A stretch of 64,000 bases of DNA from Nannobrachium achirus (GCA_963921795.1 OY997658.1:50966462-51030461), one strand, 5' to 3'; positions 10,749 to 22,654 are shown, counted from the first letter of the stretch. Program-made: numbers and translations. The notes: generated by a model from the letters alone, not told the origin.

Positions 10749-11811
10749 TTAAGTATTCCTCGTTGTCAGGTGGGTGGTGGTGACCCAGCTGAAGTTAGCC
10801 ACACCCACAGATGTTGATGTATGGTAAAAGGGGAGGGGGTGATTTTATGATGTCATTATATCAGTGTATTTCAGTTGGGCCTTTGACTCAGAGGCTTTCA
10901 GCTTTCAGGAAGAAACCAAAAATACACAGGGAATACATATTTGCATATTACTTATAACCACACCTGGGGGTCTATTAGAGTAATTTTAACTCCATAGACA
11001 CATATATACAACACATATTATAACCACACTTGTGTGAATATTAGAGTAACATTAACTCAACTCTTTAAGTCAATAATTTGATGACCGGGTCATCTGTCAG
11101 TAGGAGACTCCACTGGTCATCAAATAATTGTCTCAGGAATGTGACAAAAACTAAAAGGTCTCAAAAGGTATCAATTCAAGGCATCATGGAGAATTTAACT
11201 GATACATAATAAGTCATGAATAGACGAATAGCAACTCCGCCGCTCCAAACGCTGTCTACGCCTCGACCTCCGTCTAGTATCACAGCTGCATCTATAGGGC
11301 TCATTCTCTTCCATGTAAATACAGCAGATTTTTACACATTAAATATTAATTACGTTTTGGACCCAGGGCTTCGAAATCTCTTCCAATCCATCAACAAGGC
11401 ATGGATATGCATTGGAAAAATATCTAGACCTTCACAAACAAACGACAGAGGAATATAAGGATGCAACAGAGAGGAATGAGGAAACCTGCTGGACCTTTAA
11501 CCGGGCGTTTACACTGATTCCGATCGATTTAAATATGAAACACTGTATTGGCTAAAACGCCATGAACCATGACTACAAATACCTTATTTGTTATGTTAAA
11601 TAGCTACTGAGTATTAGCCTGATAAATCAGTCCGCACATTACCACCCCCTGTTGGTGGGTGGTGTGTAGTGTGGACTGACCCCGGAGATTATTTATTTTA
11701 TTTCAGCTCGCCCGAGGAGCGGGTGAATTGAATGGGCCAATCAGGGCTTTAGACTTGGGGCACGTGGTAGGCTGGTCCGGTCCCAGCCCCCCCCCCAGCC
11801 CCCTCCCTTCA

Positions 11812-11898
11812 GAGCTCTTCTGCCCACGTGAGAGTCCCTAGTGGACTCTGATTGGTGCTCTTCTGCCCACGTGAGTCGCTAGTGGACTCTGATTGGTC
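11812..11898. repeat. 44-bp tandem duplication
   Basis: The phrase gctcttctgcccacgtgag followed by ctagtggactctgattggt occurs twice in a row with a 2-3 bp difference. Confidence 0.8.
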
Positions 11899-12055
11899 CG
11901 TGAAAACTGTCATGGCGGAGTCAGACTCGACTCGAATTCTTTTAATAAACTATACAATAGTGCCGCTTCATTACGTTTTAATACCATTTTGCACTAACGT
12001 AAACATGCAATCATATAATATGTTATAAGAAATAATGTATTTTTGCAATGTCACG

Positions 12056-12229
<174 letters not shown>

Positions 12230-12527
12230 CGTCAATAGGCTTTAGCCCGCCCCCCCTGAAGTAGAATCTCCGTCCGAAGGTTCAGACTCTTTCCCTAAAC
12301 GAAGTGAAGCGTAGTGTGTGAAAAGTCTGACGCTTGCAGTCAGGCTAACTGCGTATAGCCTAATGTAGGCTGAATGAACAGGGGTAGCCTACAACGCTAA
12401 GTGTTTCAGCTCTGCCTTGGTTAGGCTGCAGTGGAGCCTATGGGCAGTGTCACAAGGTGGGGGGAGTGGGTCTGAGTTACTAAGGCCCAAGGTGGAAGGG
12501 CCTTAATATTTTATACTTAAGCTATTG

Positions 12528-12597
12528 AAAAATAGTAGATATACAAGCTCACAGCACGGCACCGAGCTTATAGATCTGCTATTTTTTAAATCCCCCG
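12528..12597. repeat. short palindromic repeat, copy 5
   Basis: Left arm aaaatagtagatatacaagc and right arm gagcttatagatctgctatt, with a shortened centre (acagcacggcacc). Confidence 0.75.
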
Positions 12598-13439
12598 ATG
12601 AAGAACATTCATGTGGGCCCACAGTGAATCCTTGTACCCAAGGCCCAGAATTTGGTGCGACGACACCCTTGACTGGATCTGCGACTCAAAACTTTTCGGG
12701 AATCGAGACCATTCAATGTTATAGATTTATAAGCAATCGGCATTATAAGAAACATGTAGGCCTAGCCTACATTTGAAGCAGTTTATTCTGGTTGTTGTGT
12801 AATGGAGAGTATAGCCTACCTCATTTGTCGCTATAGGCTGTTTAAACACGCCATCATCACAGATCAAATAAATACATTAACACACCGTTTAGGCGTTAAA
12901 TTGTAGGTATATTCATTAAGTGCTGCTATTCGTTGTCTTTCTTACCTTGGGTTGTGGTACACATAACTGTCCAGTCCAGTGATAAGTTGTCTTATATTAA
13001 ATTAAGTAGCCTATTCCTTGGTGCTTCTTGATAAACACATGTAGAATGTGTTGGTATAAAATGAGTCATACACATATTTCCTCAGTTCATATGACAAGAC
13101 TTGATGAAACTCACATGCCGCCCAGGTCAATAACACTAATCATTATAATGGCATGAATCGATCTAAACGAGTCTGTGATGATAATGTTGGCAATGCATGC
13201 TTATGGCTGATGTTAGGCTTAATCAGTAGCTATTCATTCTCTCGAGACAGAGTAGTAGCGAGCAACCGAACTTTTCCTTGACGATGACTAGCCAGATTGG
13301 TAGCTATTTAATTATAAGCGACTTAGGGCTTGTTTTTCTTTAAATTTGGTTGTAAATATTAGTGGTTGCTTTTTTGGGGGGGACTTGTTCTAGTGTAGTC
13401 TAAAGTGTAGTTGCTTATTTGGTATTTTTTGCGTATTTG

Positions 13440-13760
13440 TGCTGGTTTCTAAAGCGTAGTTGCTTATTTTGGACTTGTTTCTAAAGCCTTGTTGCTTATT
13501 TTGGACTTGTTTCTAAAGCCTTGTTGCTTATTTTGGACTTGTTTCTAAAGCCTTGTTGCTTATTTTGGACTTGTTTCTAAAGCCTTGTTGCTTATTTTGG
13601 ACTTGTTTCTAAAGCCTTGTTGCTTATTTTGGACTTGTTTCTAAAGCCTTGTTGCTTATGTTGGACTTGTTTCTTTTGGACTTGTTTCTAAAGTGTAGTT
13701 GCTTATTTGGGCTTGTTTCTAAAGCGTAGTTGCTTATTTGGGCTTGTTTTGACATTTTCA
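13440..13760. repeat. 32-bp minisatellite
   Basis: A unit containing ttgcttattttggacttgtt plus tctaaagcc repeats about nine to ten times. Central copies are virtually identical and outer copies vary (agtg or agcg for agcc). Pure homogenisation in the middle is typical of a tandem array. Confidence 0.9.
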
Positions 13761-13854
13761 TGTCCAATCCATCTGAAAATATTTTGTGCCAGGAACCCCA
13801 AGATTTGTGTATGTAAATTGTTCCTCCTTCCAATTTCTTTCAAGATTTGCTTTG

Positions 13855-13890
13855 AAAATAGCAGATATACAAGCTTGGCTATATTTCAAA
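13855..13890. repeat. short palindromic repeat, copy 6 (centre deleted)
   Basis: Left arm gaaaatagcagatatacaag joins directly to 'cttggctatatttcaaa', so most of the hairpin is missing while both outer ends remain. Confidence 0.55.
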
Positions 13891-14814
13891 TGGCTGAAGT
13901 ATAAAAGTTTAAAATGCTCATGTTGCCAAGTTGCTTCTTTTGGGCTTGTTGGGCTTTTGGGCTTGTTGTTTATTTCTTTCAGAAAATCCGTCAAGACTGC
14001 TTGGCATCGCTTTTTATCCCGTTTTATCCTATAGCTCAACTCCTAGTCTTTTTCTTGCTGGTATTCTGTGATCTCGCTCTGAAGGCTTCATGCTTGGGAA
14101 AAAAAGAAAGGCGGGGGGAGGAAAAAAAAGTGGTGCGGTGATGAAGGTAGAGTTATAGCATGACTGGCTTGTGAACTTTGGGAGGTAGTCAGGAATTACT
14201 TTGACATTTGGAAAGTCTTTCATTAAGAACTGCACAGGAGAGGAAATGAGAGAGGGTGGTCTGGACGAGAGATGGAGGAACGAAGAGAGAGAGTAGAGTA
14301 AAAGGTTGCGTTCCTGTTCGCTGCCACCCTGCTTTAACATGACTCGGCTCCATTACCATCAATCCAGCAGACCCTTATGAGCCAGGGAGTGCCATAAGGG
14401 CCAAGTCTCTACACAACATGGCCACCACAAAACTGTCACCCGTAGGATTGCACTGGGTTGGAAAAAACATCCAAAAGCCATCCTAGTTATCCTATTAGCC
14501 TTAAAGGAGAATTCTGGACTACCCGTTTTCTTACTATAATCTGACGTTATAATAATCCATAACGAGTGGTACAGTTTCTTTATTTTTATCCGTATATCCC
14601 TTATTTGTAACGCTAAAAAAAAACAAAAAAAAAAACACAGTGTTTGTGTCCCAAATGGTCTCAAAGGTGACTTTGGATGATGTCACAGGTGAAATCTTGT
14701 TTCGCAAGACTTCAGGAAGTAAAAACACCGTGGACATAAATATTTTTTTCTTTTTTGAGCAATACAAATAAGCCGTTCCATTTGTACACTATCAGAGTTA
14801 CAGACCTGTAAGGG

Positions 14815-14880
14815 TCCATTTGGAACCCCTCTCAAGGAACCCTGGGGGTCCCTGGACCCCACTTTGAGAACCACTGTCCT
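14815..14880. repeat. hAT MITE end fragment
   Basis: It contains 'tgggggtccctggacccc' and the terminal 'gagaaccactg', as in hAT family 1. No partner end is visible. Confidence 0.45.
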
Positions 14881-15840
14881 AGATTTTATCCAACAATGTG
14901 AAAAGTTATAGGTACTGAAATCGGGAAGGAAAAAATGGTATCTATACTTCTCGTACGTCACTTTCTATATGATGGGGCGGCTGTGGATCAGGAGGTGGAG
15001 GAGGTCGTCCAATGATCCGTGGGTCTGCGGTTCGCCGCTTCACTTCCCAATGTATGAATGAATGGACCATTGTAAAACACTTTATGTTCGCAACTTGCTT
15101 AGAAAAGCTCTATAAAAATGCCATCCATACTATGGACCTTTCCTTAGTGTGTTACACACATATACAGACATAATACTGGCTGCCAACTGGTGACCCTGGT
15201 CAGGTCGTATACACAGCTAGCTAGATGGAGTATCCCATATGGAAATCAATAGACCATATTGTACACGAGGAGCATTTAAACCCTCTCGGTCTAACTCTAT
15301 CTGCAGTACGAGGTCACGTGAGATACTGTCCAAACTCATCACCCACTCCATCTTCATCGATTCCGTACCATTCACAAGTCCACCGAGAGAGGGAGAGCAA
15401 GAGGGGGGGCAGCTAAATGGAATTGATTTCTTTTTGACGTCCAAGGTGAACCACGAGGACCCGGAGAGAAAGTAATCTCAAACCAGTGGATACTTGGCTC
15501 GGGTTTAGCGGCACCTCGATGGGTAGTAAAGTCTTAGGCTCACACATGTACAGTAAGTTATGGGACTGGACTGATAACTCTGATGCCCTCTATTGTGGGG
15601 CTGGAGCAGTATTGATTTTGTCGACTAAAACTATGACGAAAAATGTTGACAGTTTCGTCAACAAATAAAAACAAGAATAAAATGTTCGATGTGCACAGAC
15701 AGAGAGACAGACAGACAGACAGACAGACAGGGACAAGAGAGACAAGCCGTTCGTTTAGTCTGAACTTTGAGTCCCCCCTGAAGGAAAGTTTTCAGTTCCG
15801 TGTTTTTCAGCATTGCACTGAGCATTGGATGCAATTGTGT

Positions 15841-16228
15841 GACCAGTGTAATTTAACCAAGTACATAAAGTTACAGTACTGTAAGTTAAGTACTGTACTT
15901 AAGTACAATTTTGAGGAACCTTTACTTTACTGGAGTACTTTTACTTCATCTAAGAGGCAAATATTGAACTTTTACTCCACTATTATTTGAAAACTTTTAC
16001 TTAGTTACTAGTGACTTTGTGGGGTTGAATTATTATCAGAAAACATACATTAACGACTTCTTTTAACATTTTAACACATTTTTATACATTATGACACCTT
16101 TTGAAACGAGACATTCTGCATAATCAGTACTTTCACTTTTGGTATTTCTGTCAATACCTTACCTTTGTACTTTTACTCATGTACATTTTTATTACCGAAC
16201 TTTTACTTGTTTCTAAATTACAGCATTG
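15841..16228. mobile_element. Tol2-like hAT MITE remnant lacking the palindrome
   Basis: It has repeated 'acttttactt' and 'aagtactgtacttaagtac' phrases and the interior 'cattctgcataatcagtact', matching 49220-49722 and 61204-61696. In those copies the palindrome interrupts the segment between 'acattaac..ctt' and 'ttgaaa'. Here the equivalent segment is uninterrupted. Ends are degenerate and no target duplication is seen. Confidence 0.6.
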
Positions 16229-16402
16229 ATACTTTTACGTAAGAAAAAGGGGGAAAGAATCCACCACATGTCGTGACAACACACGCATGCACACGCTCCT
16301 CAATGCTGTATCAGTATGCCGTGGCCTCACCTCTCGAGCGCTCATCCACCCAGCGGTATTCACATCAGGACCTGTTTGTGTACACTCTCCTCCCTTCATC
16401 CT

Positions 16403-16407
<5 letters not shown>

Positions 16408-16464
<57 letters not shown>
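16408..16464. repeat. (CT)n microsatellite
   Basis: About 28 CT units inside a pyrimidine-rich stretch. Confidence 0.97.
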
Positions 16465-16466
<2 letters not shown>

Positions 16467-16762
16467 GTCCAGCCATCCTCCCCACCCCACCCCCTTCTCC
16501 TCCCTCCCATTGATCAGTGGCATAATCTGATAGAAACATCTTCCTCTCTGTTATCACCACATCGATCTCTGTCCGCCTCTCCACGCCAGAGTCTGTGGGG
16601 AGGGGAGGGGAGGGGGGACTGATGAGGGAATGGAAGGATGGATGGAGAGATGGATGGAGGTTAAGGACGGAGTGAGAAACAAAAGTCTGTTCCTGCCAAG
16701 TGACTAAAATTCTGTCAGAGGAGCGTCTAATTGAGCCATCAAAAAGAGAAGAAACTTTAGAC

Positions 16763-17132
16763 CAGGGGTCTTCAATGTTTTCAGGCCAGGGGCCCCTTAT
16801 CTGAGAGAGAGATGAAGCAGGGACCCCCACAACCTTTTCATAGATTCCATATAATTTCATTGTTTGACAGCACAATCATCAGTGTATTTTGGATTCATGT
16901 CAATTTGTGTTTTCAGATTTATTAGTATTTAACCACTTGAATCGTCAATACATAACTTGACATTTCACTCTGTACTCCCCTCTTTTTACCCTCTACACCA
17001 AACGTCTTATATGAATATGGACACTAGGGTTCAAATGGTTAATATAAAAAAGGAGAAAAAAAAGGAGAAAAAAAAGTTTCTATCACACAACGATTTGGAG
17101 GACCCCCTGTAGTAACTCTGAGGACCCCCTAG
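16763..17132. mobile_element. hAT MITE (family 2), right end shortened
   Basis: Starts caggggtcttcaatgttttc and contains 'actctgaggaccccct'. It is flanked by ctttagac on both sides (16755-16762 and 17133-17140), an 8-bp hAT-type duplication. The right end lacks the usual inverted terminus, so it was shortened at or after insertion. About 30 bp of outside sequence (gcgtctaattgagccatcaa) is also repeated at 16724 and 17178. Confidence 0.6.
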
Positions 17133-18010
17133 CTTTAGACACTTTAGTTACAAATGTTCACTTTAATATGTCAGCGCAGCGTCTAATTGAGCCATCAAAA
17201 AGAGAAGACTACTGTTAGTAGTGGTGGCCCCCACAGACTGAAGAAAGATGATTAGCTTGTTAAGAGGACATGAGAGCAGGTGGGTGGGTGGGTTTTCAGG
17301 GGTACCTTCCTTCGGAATGAAAGGGTCACACAGAACCTGTACGAGACCACATCGCTTTGGCCGTTCAGAGAAAAAGAACAAAACCGCTACCAGAAATGAC
17401 TGTCTTGAGAGATAATTAGTGTTCATAAGAAAAGGGCTTTGAAAGCACAAAAACATGACTTTTTAAATTAATTTGATTAATTTGATTCCTCCGGGGGAGC
17501 TATAGAATGTCTACAATCTCAAAGAATGTTGCAAAGAGATCCTTTATCCCAGAGTGACATTAGCTTAATAAATCCTTAACCCTTTTACCAGTTTTCCACA
17601 GGGAATTACATTTTGGAACTGTTGCGGAGTCTCTATTATGTTGTCTTTTCATTGTGTCGTTTGTTACATTGTATCTTTGTATCGTTAAGTTCTGATCTTT
17701 TCATTCCCACATGCGGGGGAAACTTGAAACAGTTCTATAGTATGACGTTGTTTGAGAATCATACCAGACTACTATGGAAAGCATTGCCAGATATTATATA
17801 CTGTACATGTACATGTAATGTAACTGCACTTTTGTTGGAGTAAATCCTTTGTGCCATTTAGGAACGATGCCTGTTGGGATTGCACGTCCCTCTGGTTATG
17901 CATTGTCAATATCCATTGTACCTGTTTTCAGAGTACTCGTTTGTACTTTCTGTCTGTGACCTTTATATTATGCTCGTATATGGAGATCTCTTTCTGTCCA
18001 TATGACATGC

Positions 18011-18013
<3 letters not shown>

Positions 18014-18057
<44 letters not shown>
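18014..18057. repeat. (CT)n microsatellite
   Basis: About 22 CT units. Confidence 0.95.
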
Positions 18058-18059
<2 letters not shown>

Positions 18060-18387
18060 TCTTGCTCCCCCTGTCCTGTCCTCCCTCATTGTCTTCCCCC
18101 GTAAACAAAAGGAGAAGCTCCACACACCTTCTTAAAGCTCCCAAAAAAAAGAAGCAAAAAAAAGTAAAGAAAAAAAAATCGCCCACTGTGGCCTTCATCA
18201 GGTATACTCTTCCTCTCTCATGCTTCCCCTCATTTGATTGATTGATTGATTGATTGTACAGCACAGTAAAGCATTTAGGCTAAAAAGGATAACACAAAGA
18301 AGTCCCAGGGGACTTGTATCCATTGTGGTCCTATGCATTTCAATTCATCAACGTGGGCATAGGGCATAGAACATTAATAATTCTCAT

Positions 18388-18430
18388 TCTGTTGTCTGTC
18401 TCTGTCTTCCAGTGGTCCCTGCCAACGTCT
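18388..18430 (+). promoter_or_regulatory. RSU1: duplicated (decoy) acceptor of RSU1 exon 4
   Basis: The sequence attctgttgtctg...cttccag|tggtccctgccaac repeats the true acceptor and first 20 bases of the exon at 18569. Splicing here (first exon base 18413) would stay in the same reading frame, and the 156 nt up to the true exon contain no stop. It is either a relic of a local duplication or an alternative 3' splice site. Confidence 0.6.
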
Positions 18431-18568
18431 CATTCTGTTGTCTCTCTCTCTCTTTCTCTCTCTGTCTCTCTGTCTTCTTCTTGCTCCCCCTGTCATGTCC
18501 TCCTCCCTCTTTTTGGGTGTATTACACATTCATTCTGTTGTCTCTTTCTCTCTCTCTCTGTCTTCCAG

Positions 18569-18689
18569 CGGTCCCTGCCAACATCTCTGAGCTGAAGAAC
18601 CTGGAGGTTCTCAACATGTTCAACAACCAGATAGAGGAGCTGCCCACCCAGATCAGCAGTCTGCAGAAACTCAAGCACCTCAACCTGGG
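18569..18689 (+). CDS. RSU1: RSU1 exon 4, leucine-rich repeats
   Basis: The 121-nt exon completes a split Thr codon and encodes VPANISELKNLEVLNMF, then NNQIEELPTQISSLQ and KLKHLNLG, two LRR units with the LxxLxxLxLxxNxIxxLP pattern. The acceptor is tctgtcttccag and the donor is gtaggc, the weakest donor of the gene. At the position where mammals have Met this exon has Thr (A|CG); the duplicated upstream acceptor would give Met (A|TG). A (GT)n array starts 12 bp after the donor. Confidence 0.92.
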
Positions 18690-18699
18690 GTAGGCCCTC

Positions 18700-18847
<148 letters not shown>

Positions 18848-18850
18848 GTT

Positions 18851-18925
18851 ACCTTAACCTGGGGTAGGCCTCTCCTTGTGTGTCTGTGGTGTTACCTTAA
18901 CCTGGGGTAGGCCTCTCCCTGTGTG
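18851..18925 (+). repeat. two copies of the exon 4 donor region
   Basis: The phrase ttaacctggggtaggcctct followed by cc/ct tgtgtgtctgtg occurs twice (around 18855 and 18897). It repeats the end of exon 4 and its donor (aacctggg|gtaggcc). Both are potential decoy donors at 18864 and 18907. Confidence 0.7.
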
Positions 18926-18939
18926 TCTGTGTTGTTTTC

Positions 18940-19250
18940 CTCTAAAACTATGACAAAAAATGTTCGTCGACTACCTGTTTTCACAGACCAAATCTAAATA
19001 AAAACTAAGCTATGATGACTAAGATGAAATAGATTGACAATTTCGTCAGCAAATAAATACTACACTATAATGTTAGGGAAGGACTAGTAGAGAAGAGATC
19101 CAGTAGAGCTAAATGACAAGTCATTTTATGTTGGTTGCGCTCGGGTGTTGCACTCTGAAATAGCAGCTCTACAAGCTCATAACTGCGACGTGTTGTGAGC
19201 TTGTAGATCAGCTATTTTCAGCATGCTACATGCTACAAGTGTAAAATCAG
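18940..19250 (+). mobile_element. hAT-like MITE fragment (family 3)
   Basis: It matches, in reverse, 39660-39990: shared phrases are 'aaaaactaagctatgatgac' and 'acaagtcattttatgttggt' and the palindrome is at the same place. It is cut on its right by a Harbinger-like element. Confidence 0.5.
19157..19219. repeat. short palindromic repeat, copy 7
   Basis: Left arm gaaatagcagctctacaagc, right arm gagcttgtagatcagctatt, centre cataactgcgacgtgttgt. Inside hAT-like family 3. Confidence 0.8.
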
Positions 19251-19256
19251 CCATTA

Positions 19257-20911
19257 GGCCTAACAAAATAATATGTTGGTTTCCGGTTGGCGACCGACCC
19301 TATTAACTCATATGCTGCCATTTAACAATACCTTCGTACTCTTTAACTGCCATTCGTCTCCATAGACTTCCATGTAATTCATAGTGCACGGATCATGCAC
19401 ACCCATGCCTAGATAATGCACCACGTGTGTCCACATTGCTCACAGCTTTCAAACAAAAAAATCCGAATGGAAATCCGTTCAGGCATTCATGAGATAGCAG
19501 CCATTATGTTTTACACTGTTGTGAGCTTGGAGGTCTGCTACCTGAGTTGTATGGGGGTTGTATGGGGGTTAAACAAGCAATTTCGCGATCGCTATCATGC
19601 CTACTAACGTTTTTGGGGTCCCAAAACATTTTTTGAAAAAAAAATTTTTTTGAAAAAAAAAAAAATTTTTTTTTTTCAAAATGGCGGAAATTCTCGGGTT
19701 CCTCGGGCGTGGCAGGGAGGGACATCGCGAAATTCTCGGGTTCCTCGGGTTTGGCAGGGTATGAGTTAAATATGTGCGACTCAGATGATTTTATTGGCAT
19801 TTGGAGTGAAAAAAATAAATAAAATAAAATTAAGTCAAAATCCGACCGAGTCGATCAAAAACGTCTTACAAAAAATATATTTGGTGCGACCACATTCGCG
19901 AAGTTTAATCAAAGTTTTCTTTCGTCTAAAATATCATGTGCGCAAATGTTTTGTTTTACTATTCATGCGTCCTTGCCTTCATCGCGAGGAGACGGCGGCG
20001 CACAACATAAACAGCAGCACATGCATGTCCTCCTCCAGCCATCGTCTGCCCGTGCAAACCACCTCCTAAAATAATTCGATTGACTACTAAAACGTTTGCA
20101 GACATAATTAAGGAGGTGAAACAGTGCCGATGTCAGTTTTCATCTGCAGCCCAACGTAACGATTGGAAGTTATTGCTCTACTTAGCTTGGGTATCCGCTA
20201 TAGATGTGGTGGACGGGCCGCTTTTGGGCGTTTCGGCCGGGATTTTTCGGGCACGGAGGGGGTCCGCGGGGGTCCCCGAGCGTGGGGGACCCTCCGGGGA
20301 CCCCCTGGGAGCCGGCCCCGTCCCTCGCGGACCTCCTGGGGCCGAGCTGTGGCCTTTTACTAACATGCGGCTACATGCGAGCATCTCGGCCGTCTGCTGC
20401 TGCGAGACTGCACTCTCGCCTATCCAGGGAGTGCACAGAATTTTGGAGAGGCATGGGCTGACATTTCTAAAAGGGCCTTTTCAGACGGATAAAAATTAAG
20501 GGCTCAAGCCCCTTTTGCTGTATGTGCGCACGTGCCTGGCGACTGCGCATCTCATTACAGACTGATCATTTCAATCCCACCGTTTCTTTGCAAAAACACA
20601 TTTCTTTTAGAAAACATTTGTATTCTTGTTTCTCCCAGTTTTATTGTTTTTAATGTGTAAATATGAACCATTTAATGATTTAGAAATTGGTAACTCAGGA
20701 AAACATAATATATTAAAAAGAAGCATAATCGATCATTGCCATAGGAAAAAAAAAAAAAAAAAAAACTACCTACCCATCCTTCCCATGAGGAAATAAAATA
20801 AAATTCCTTGCTACCCATCATGCCCACAAAAAAATAAAAATAAAATAAAATAAATTCCCTCAGCCCTAAAATTACAGCCAACCGGAAACCAAAGTTTTAT
20901 TTTGTTAGGCC
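19257..20911. mobile_element. PIF/Harbinger-like non-autonomous element
   Basis: Ends ggcctaacaaaataatatgt and, complemented, ggcctaacaaaataaaactt, both continuing to ttggtttccggttgg, give inverted repeats of about 35 bp. TTA flanks both sides (19254-19256, 20912-20914), the 3-bp duplication expected of PIF/Harbinger. The 1.65-kb interior has a GC-rich block (about 20205-20345) and A/T homopolymer palindromes (19630-19680), but no transposase frame. A weak half-palindrome (19493-19540) lies within. Confidence 0.7.
19493..19540. repeat. short palindromic repeat, copy 8 (weak)
   Basis: It has gatagcag on the left and gttgtgagcttggaggtctg on the right, with a largely unrelated centre. It may be a decayed copy. 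Confidence 0.35.
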
Positions 20912-21186
20912 TTACGATGCAATCATCTGCGGAAAAAACAAATTGTCGACAAAACCGACAGTAGATTTAGGCGTCTAAAACTAAAAAAGTTTGTTCGGGC
21001 CAAGCAGGATGTGCCGGCAGCGTACTTGTGTTTTTATTCAGTGAAAATAACTTTTCTTTAAAAACAAAATGATGAGACACAACATACAGTGCCATTTATT
21101 GGCCGCTGGGAAATTTCAGTTTTACAAGGGGGTGCTACTAGCGGTCAGCAGATGCCTGACCGAAGAAGGTCTCTGAGACCGAAATG

Positions 21187-21540
21187 ATCATAAAAGTGTT
21201 CCTATTGTGCAACAAGTGCAGACAGCTGTTTTATTTGACAAGGCCAGCATGGGAACTGGTGCGTACAGTACTATTCATTCTGTTCTCTTCATTTCAATAC
21301 CACTTCAATATCAATCCCGCCATGACATTGAAAACAGTCATAGAGCACAATAGCTGTTTGGGGGCAAGGTTGGATTGACTGATTGTTGGGTACAACATGA
21401 GTTTTGAGTGCAGTTCGTACATTAGCTGCTATCTCCCTCAATTGTTGAGTTTTGAGTGGACTCTATCACTCCAATTAGCACCCGGACTTAATTGTTAACT
21501 CTGTGGTTCCCAAATATTTCAGGTCGAGACCCAAAAGAGA
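21187..21540. other. RSU1: intronic stretch, no feature
   Basis: Part of the 10.8-kb RSU1 intron. Only AT-rich sequence without recognisable repeats was seen. Confidence 0.35.
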
Positions 21541-21543
21541 GAT

Positions 21544-21610
21544 GAAAATAGCATAAAATAGAAGATCTACAAGTGCACAACGTGTCGAAAGCTTGTAGAT
21601 CGGCTATTTT
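21544..21610. repeat. short palindromic repeat, copy 9
   Basis: Left part gaagatctacaagtgcacaa, right arm aaagcttgtagatcggctat. The outer left end is partly duplicated (aaaatagcataaaatag). Confidence 0.7.
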
Positions 21611-21794
21611 CACTACTTCTTAATTTTTATTATAATTCTTTTTAATTCATAGGATTTCTTAGATTTGTTTGTTTGTTTGTCTAAATTGATTCGATTTTCT
21701 CTTAAAATATTGCTTTTTGATGAAAGCATACATATAATAATATTGTTGTGCCATCGCAATTCTCTCCTCTATTAAACCTGAGAATTCAAATATC

Positions 21795-22517
21795 GGTCCC
21801 ATCCTCTTTTACAGTACACTTTAAGACATAATAAGACATAATAAGACAGAATAAAGCCATAATAAGAAATAATGTGTTGGTAATTAGAGCTAATATATTT
21901 TATTAGACAGAAACAAAGACAGAATAGTAGAAAGAGCGAATACATTCTCTGGCACCGTCACCTGCCGCGGAACTGCAGCGGCAGACACTGCCGCACGACC
22001 GCTAGTTCGACCAGCAGTCGCACTGCATCGCCGGCGATAGGACCAGCAGTCCCGGCAGTAGGACCGGCGGCCGCCGCACGGACCGGCAGGTCCCGTAGCG
22101 GTAAACTGCCCGTCCGTGCGGTGGTGGCTGAGACAGAATAGCAGAAAGCGAATACATTATCTGGCACCGGCAGCGCTGGTAACTGCCTCGGCAGCCACCA
22201 CCGCACGGACGTGCAGTTTACCGCTGCGGGACCTGCCGGTCCGTGCGGCGGCTGCCGGTCCTACTGGCGGGACTGCTGGTCCTATCGCCGGCGATGCAGT
22301 GCGACTGCTGGTCGAACTAGCGGTCGTGCGGCAGTGTCTGCCGCTGCAGTTCCGCGGCCGGTGACGGTGCCAGAGAATGTATTCGCTCTTTCTACTATTC
22401 TGTCTTTGTTTCTGTCTAATAAAATATATTAGCTCTAATTACCAACACATTATTTCTTATTATGGCTTTATTCTGTCTTATTATGTCTTAAAGTGTACTG
22501 TAAAAGAGGATGGGACC
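21795..22517. mobile_element. 723-bp foldback transposon with 8-bp target duplication
   Basis: Both ends read ggtcccatcctcttttacag, the right in complement, and the inverted arms run for more than 300 bp each. The octamer caaatatc lies directly outside on both sides (21787-21794 and 22518-22525). Outer arms are AT-rich (aagacataataagac) and the inner part is very GC-rich, with a tandem-like repeat of 'gcgaatacatt.tctggcacc' near the centre. No coding frame is real. An 8-bp duplication occurs in hAT, Merlin, P and some Mutator elements; the terminal GG argues against typical hAT. Confidence 0.8.
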
Positions 22518-22654
22518 CAAATATCTATATTCCCGTTTGAATCCCATGGCATCAAACGAAGCTTGGATTATCATCATGGGTCAGCTCTAGTGTGCAGTAG
22601 CAGTAGGCACTATATACTCACAGCAACCGAACACCCTTTGGATCGACCACCAAA

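Noticed and set aside
15643-15990. 115-codon frame
   Set aside because: It begins in a (GACA)n run and crosses Tol2-like MITE sequence; no conserved domain.
20080-20499. 139-codon frame rich in Gly/Pro/Arg
   Set aside because: It lies in a GC-rich block inside a Harbinger-like element, with no recognisable domain.
21958-22432. Matching frames of 73-82 codons on both strands
   Set aside because: They arise from the two inverted arms of the foldback element; GC-rich repeats, not a protein family I know.
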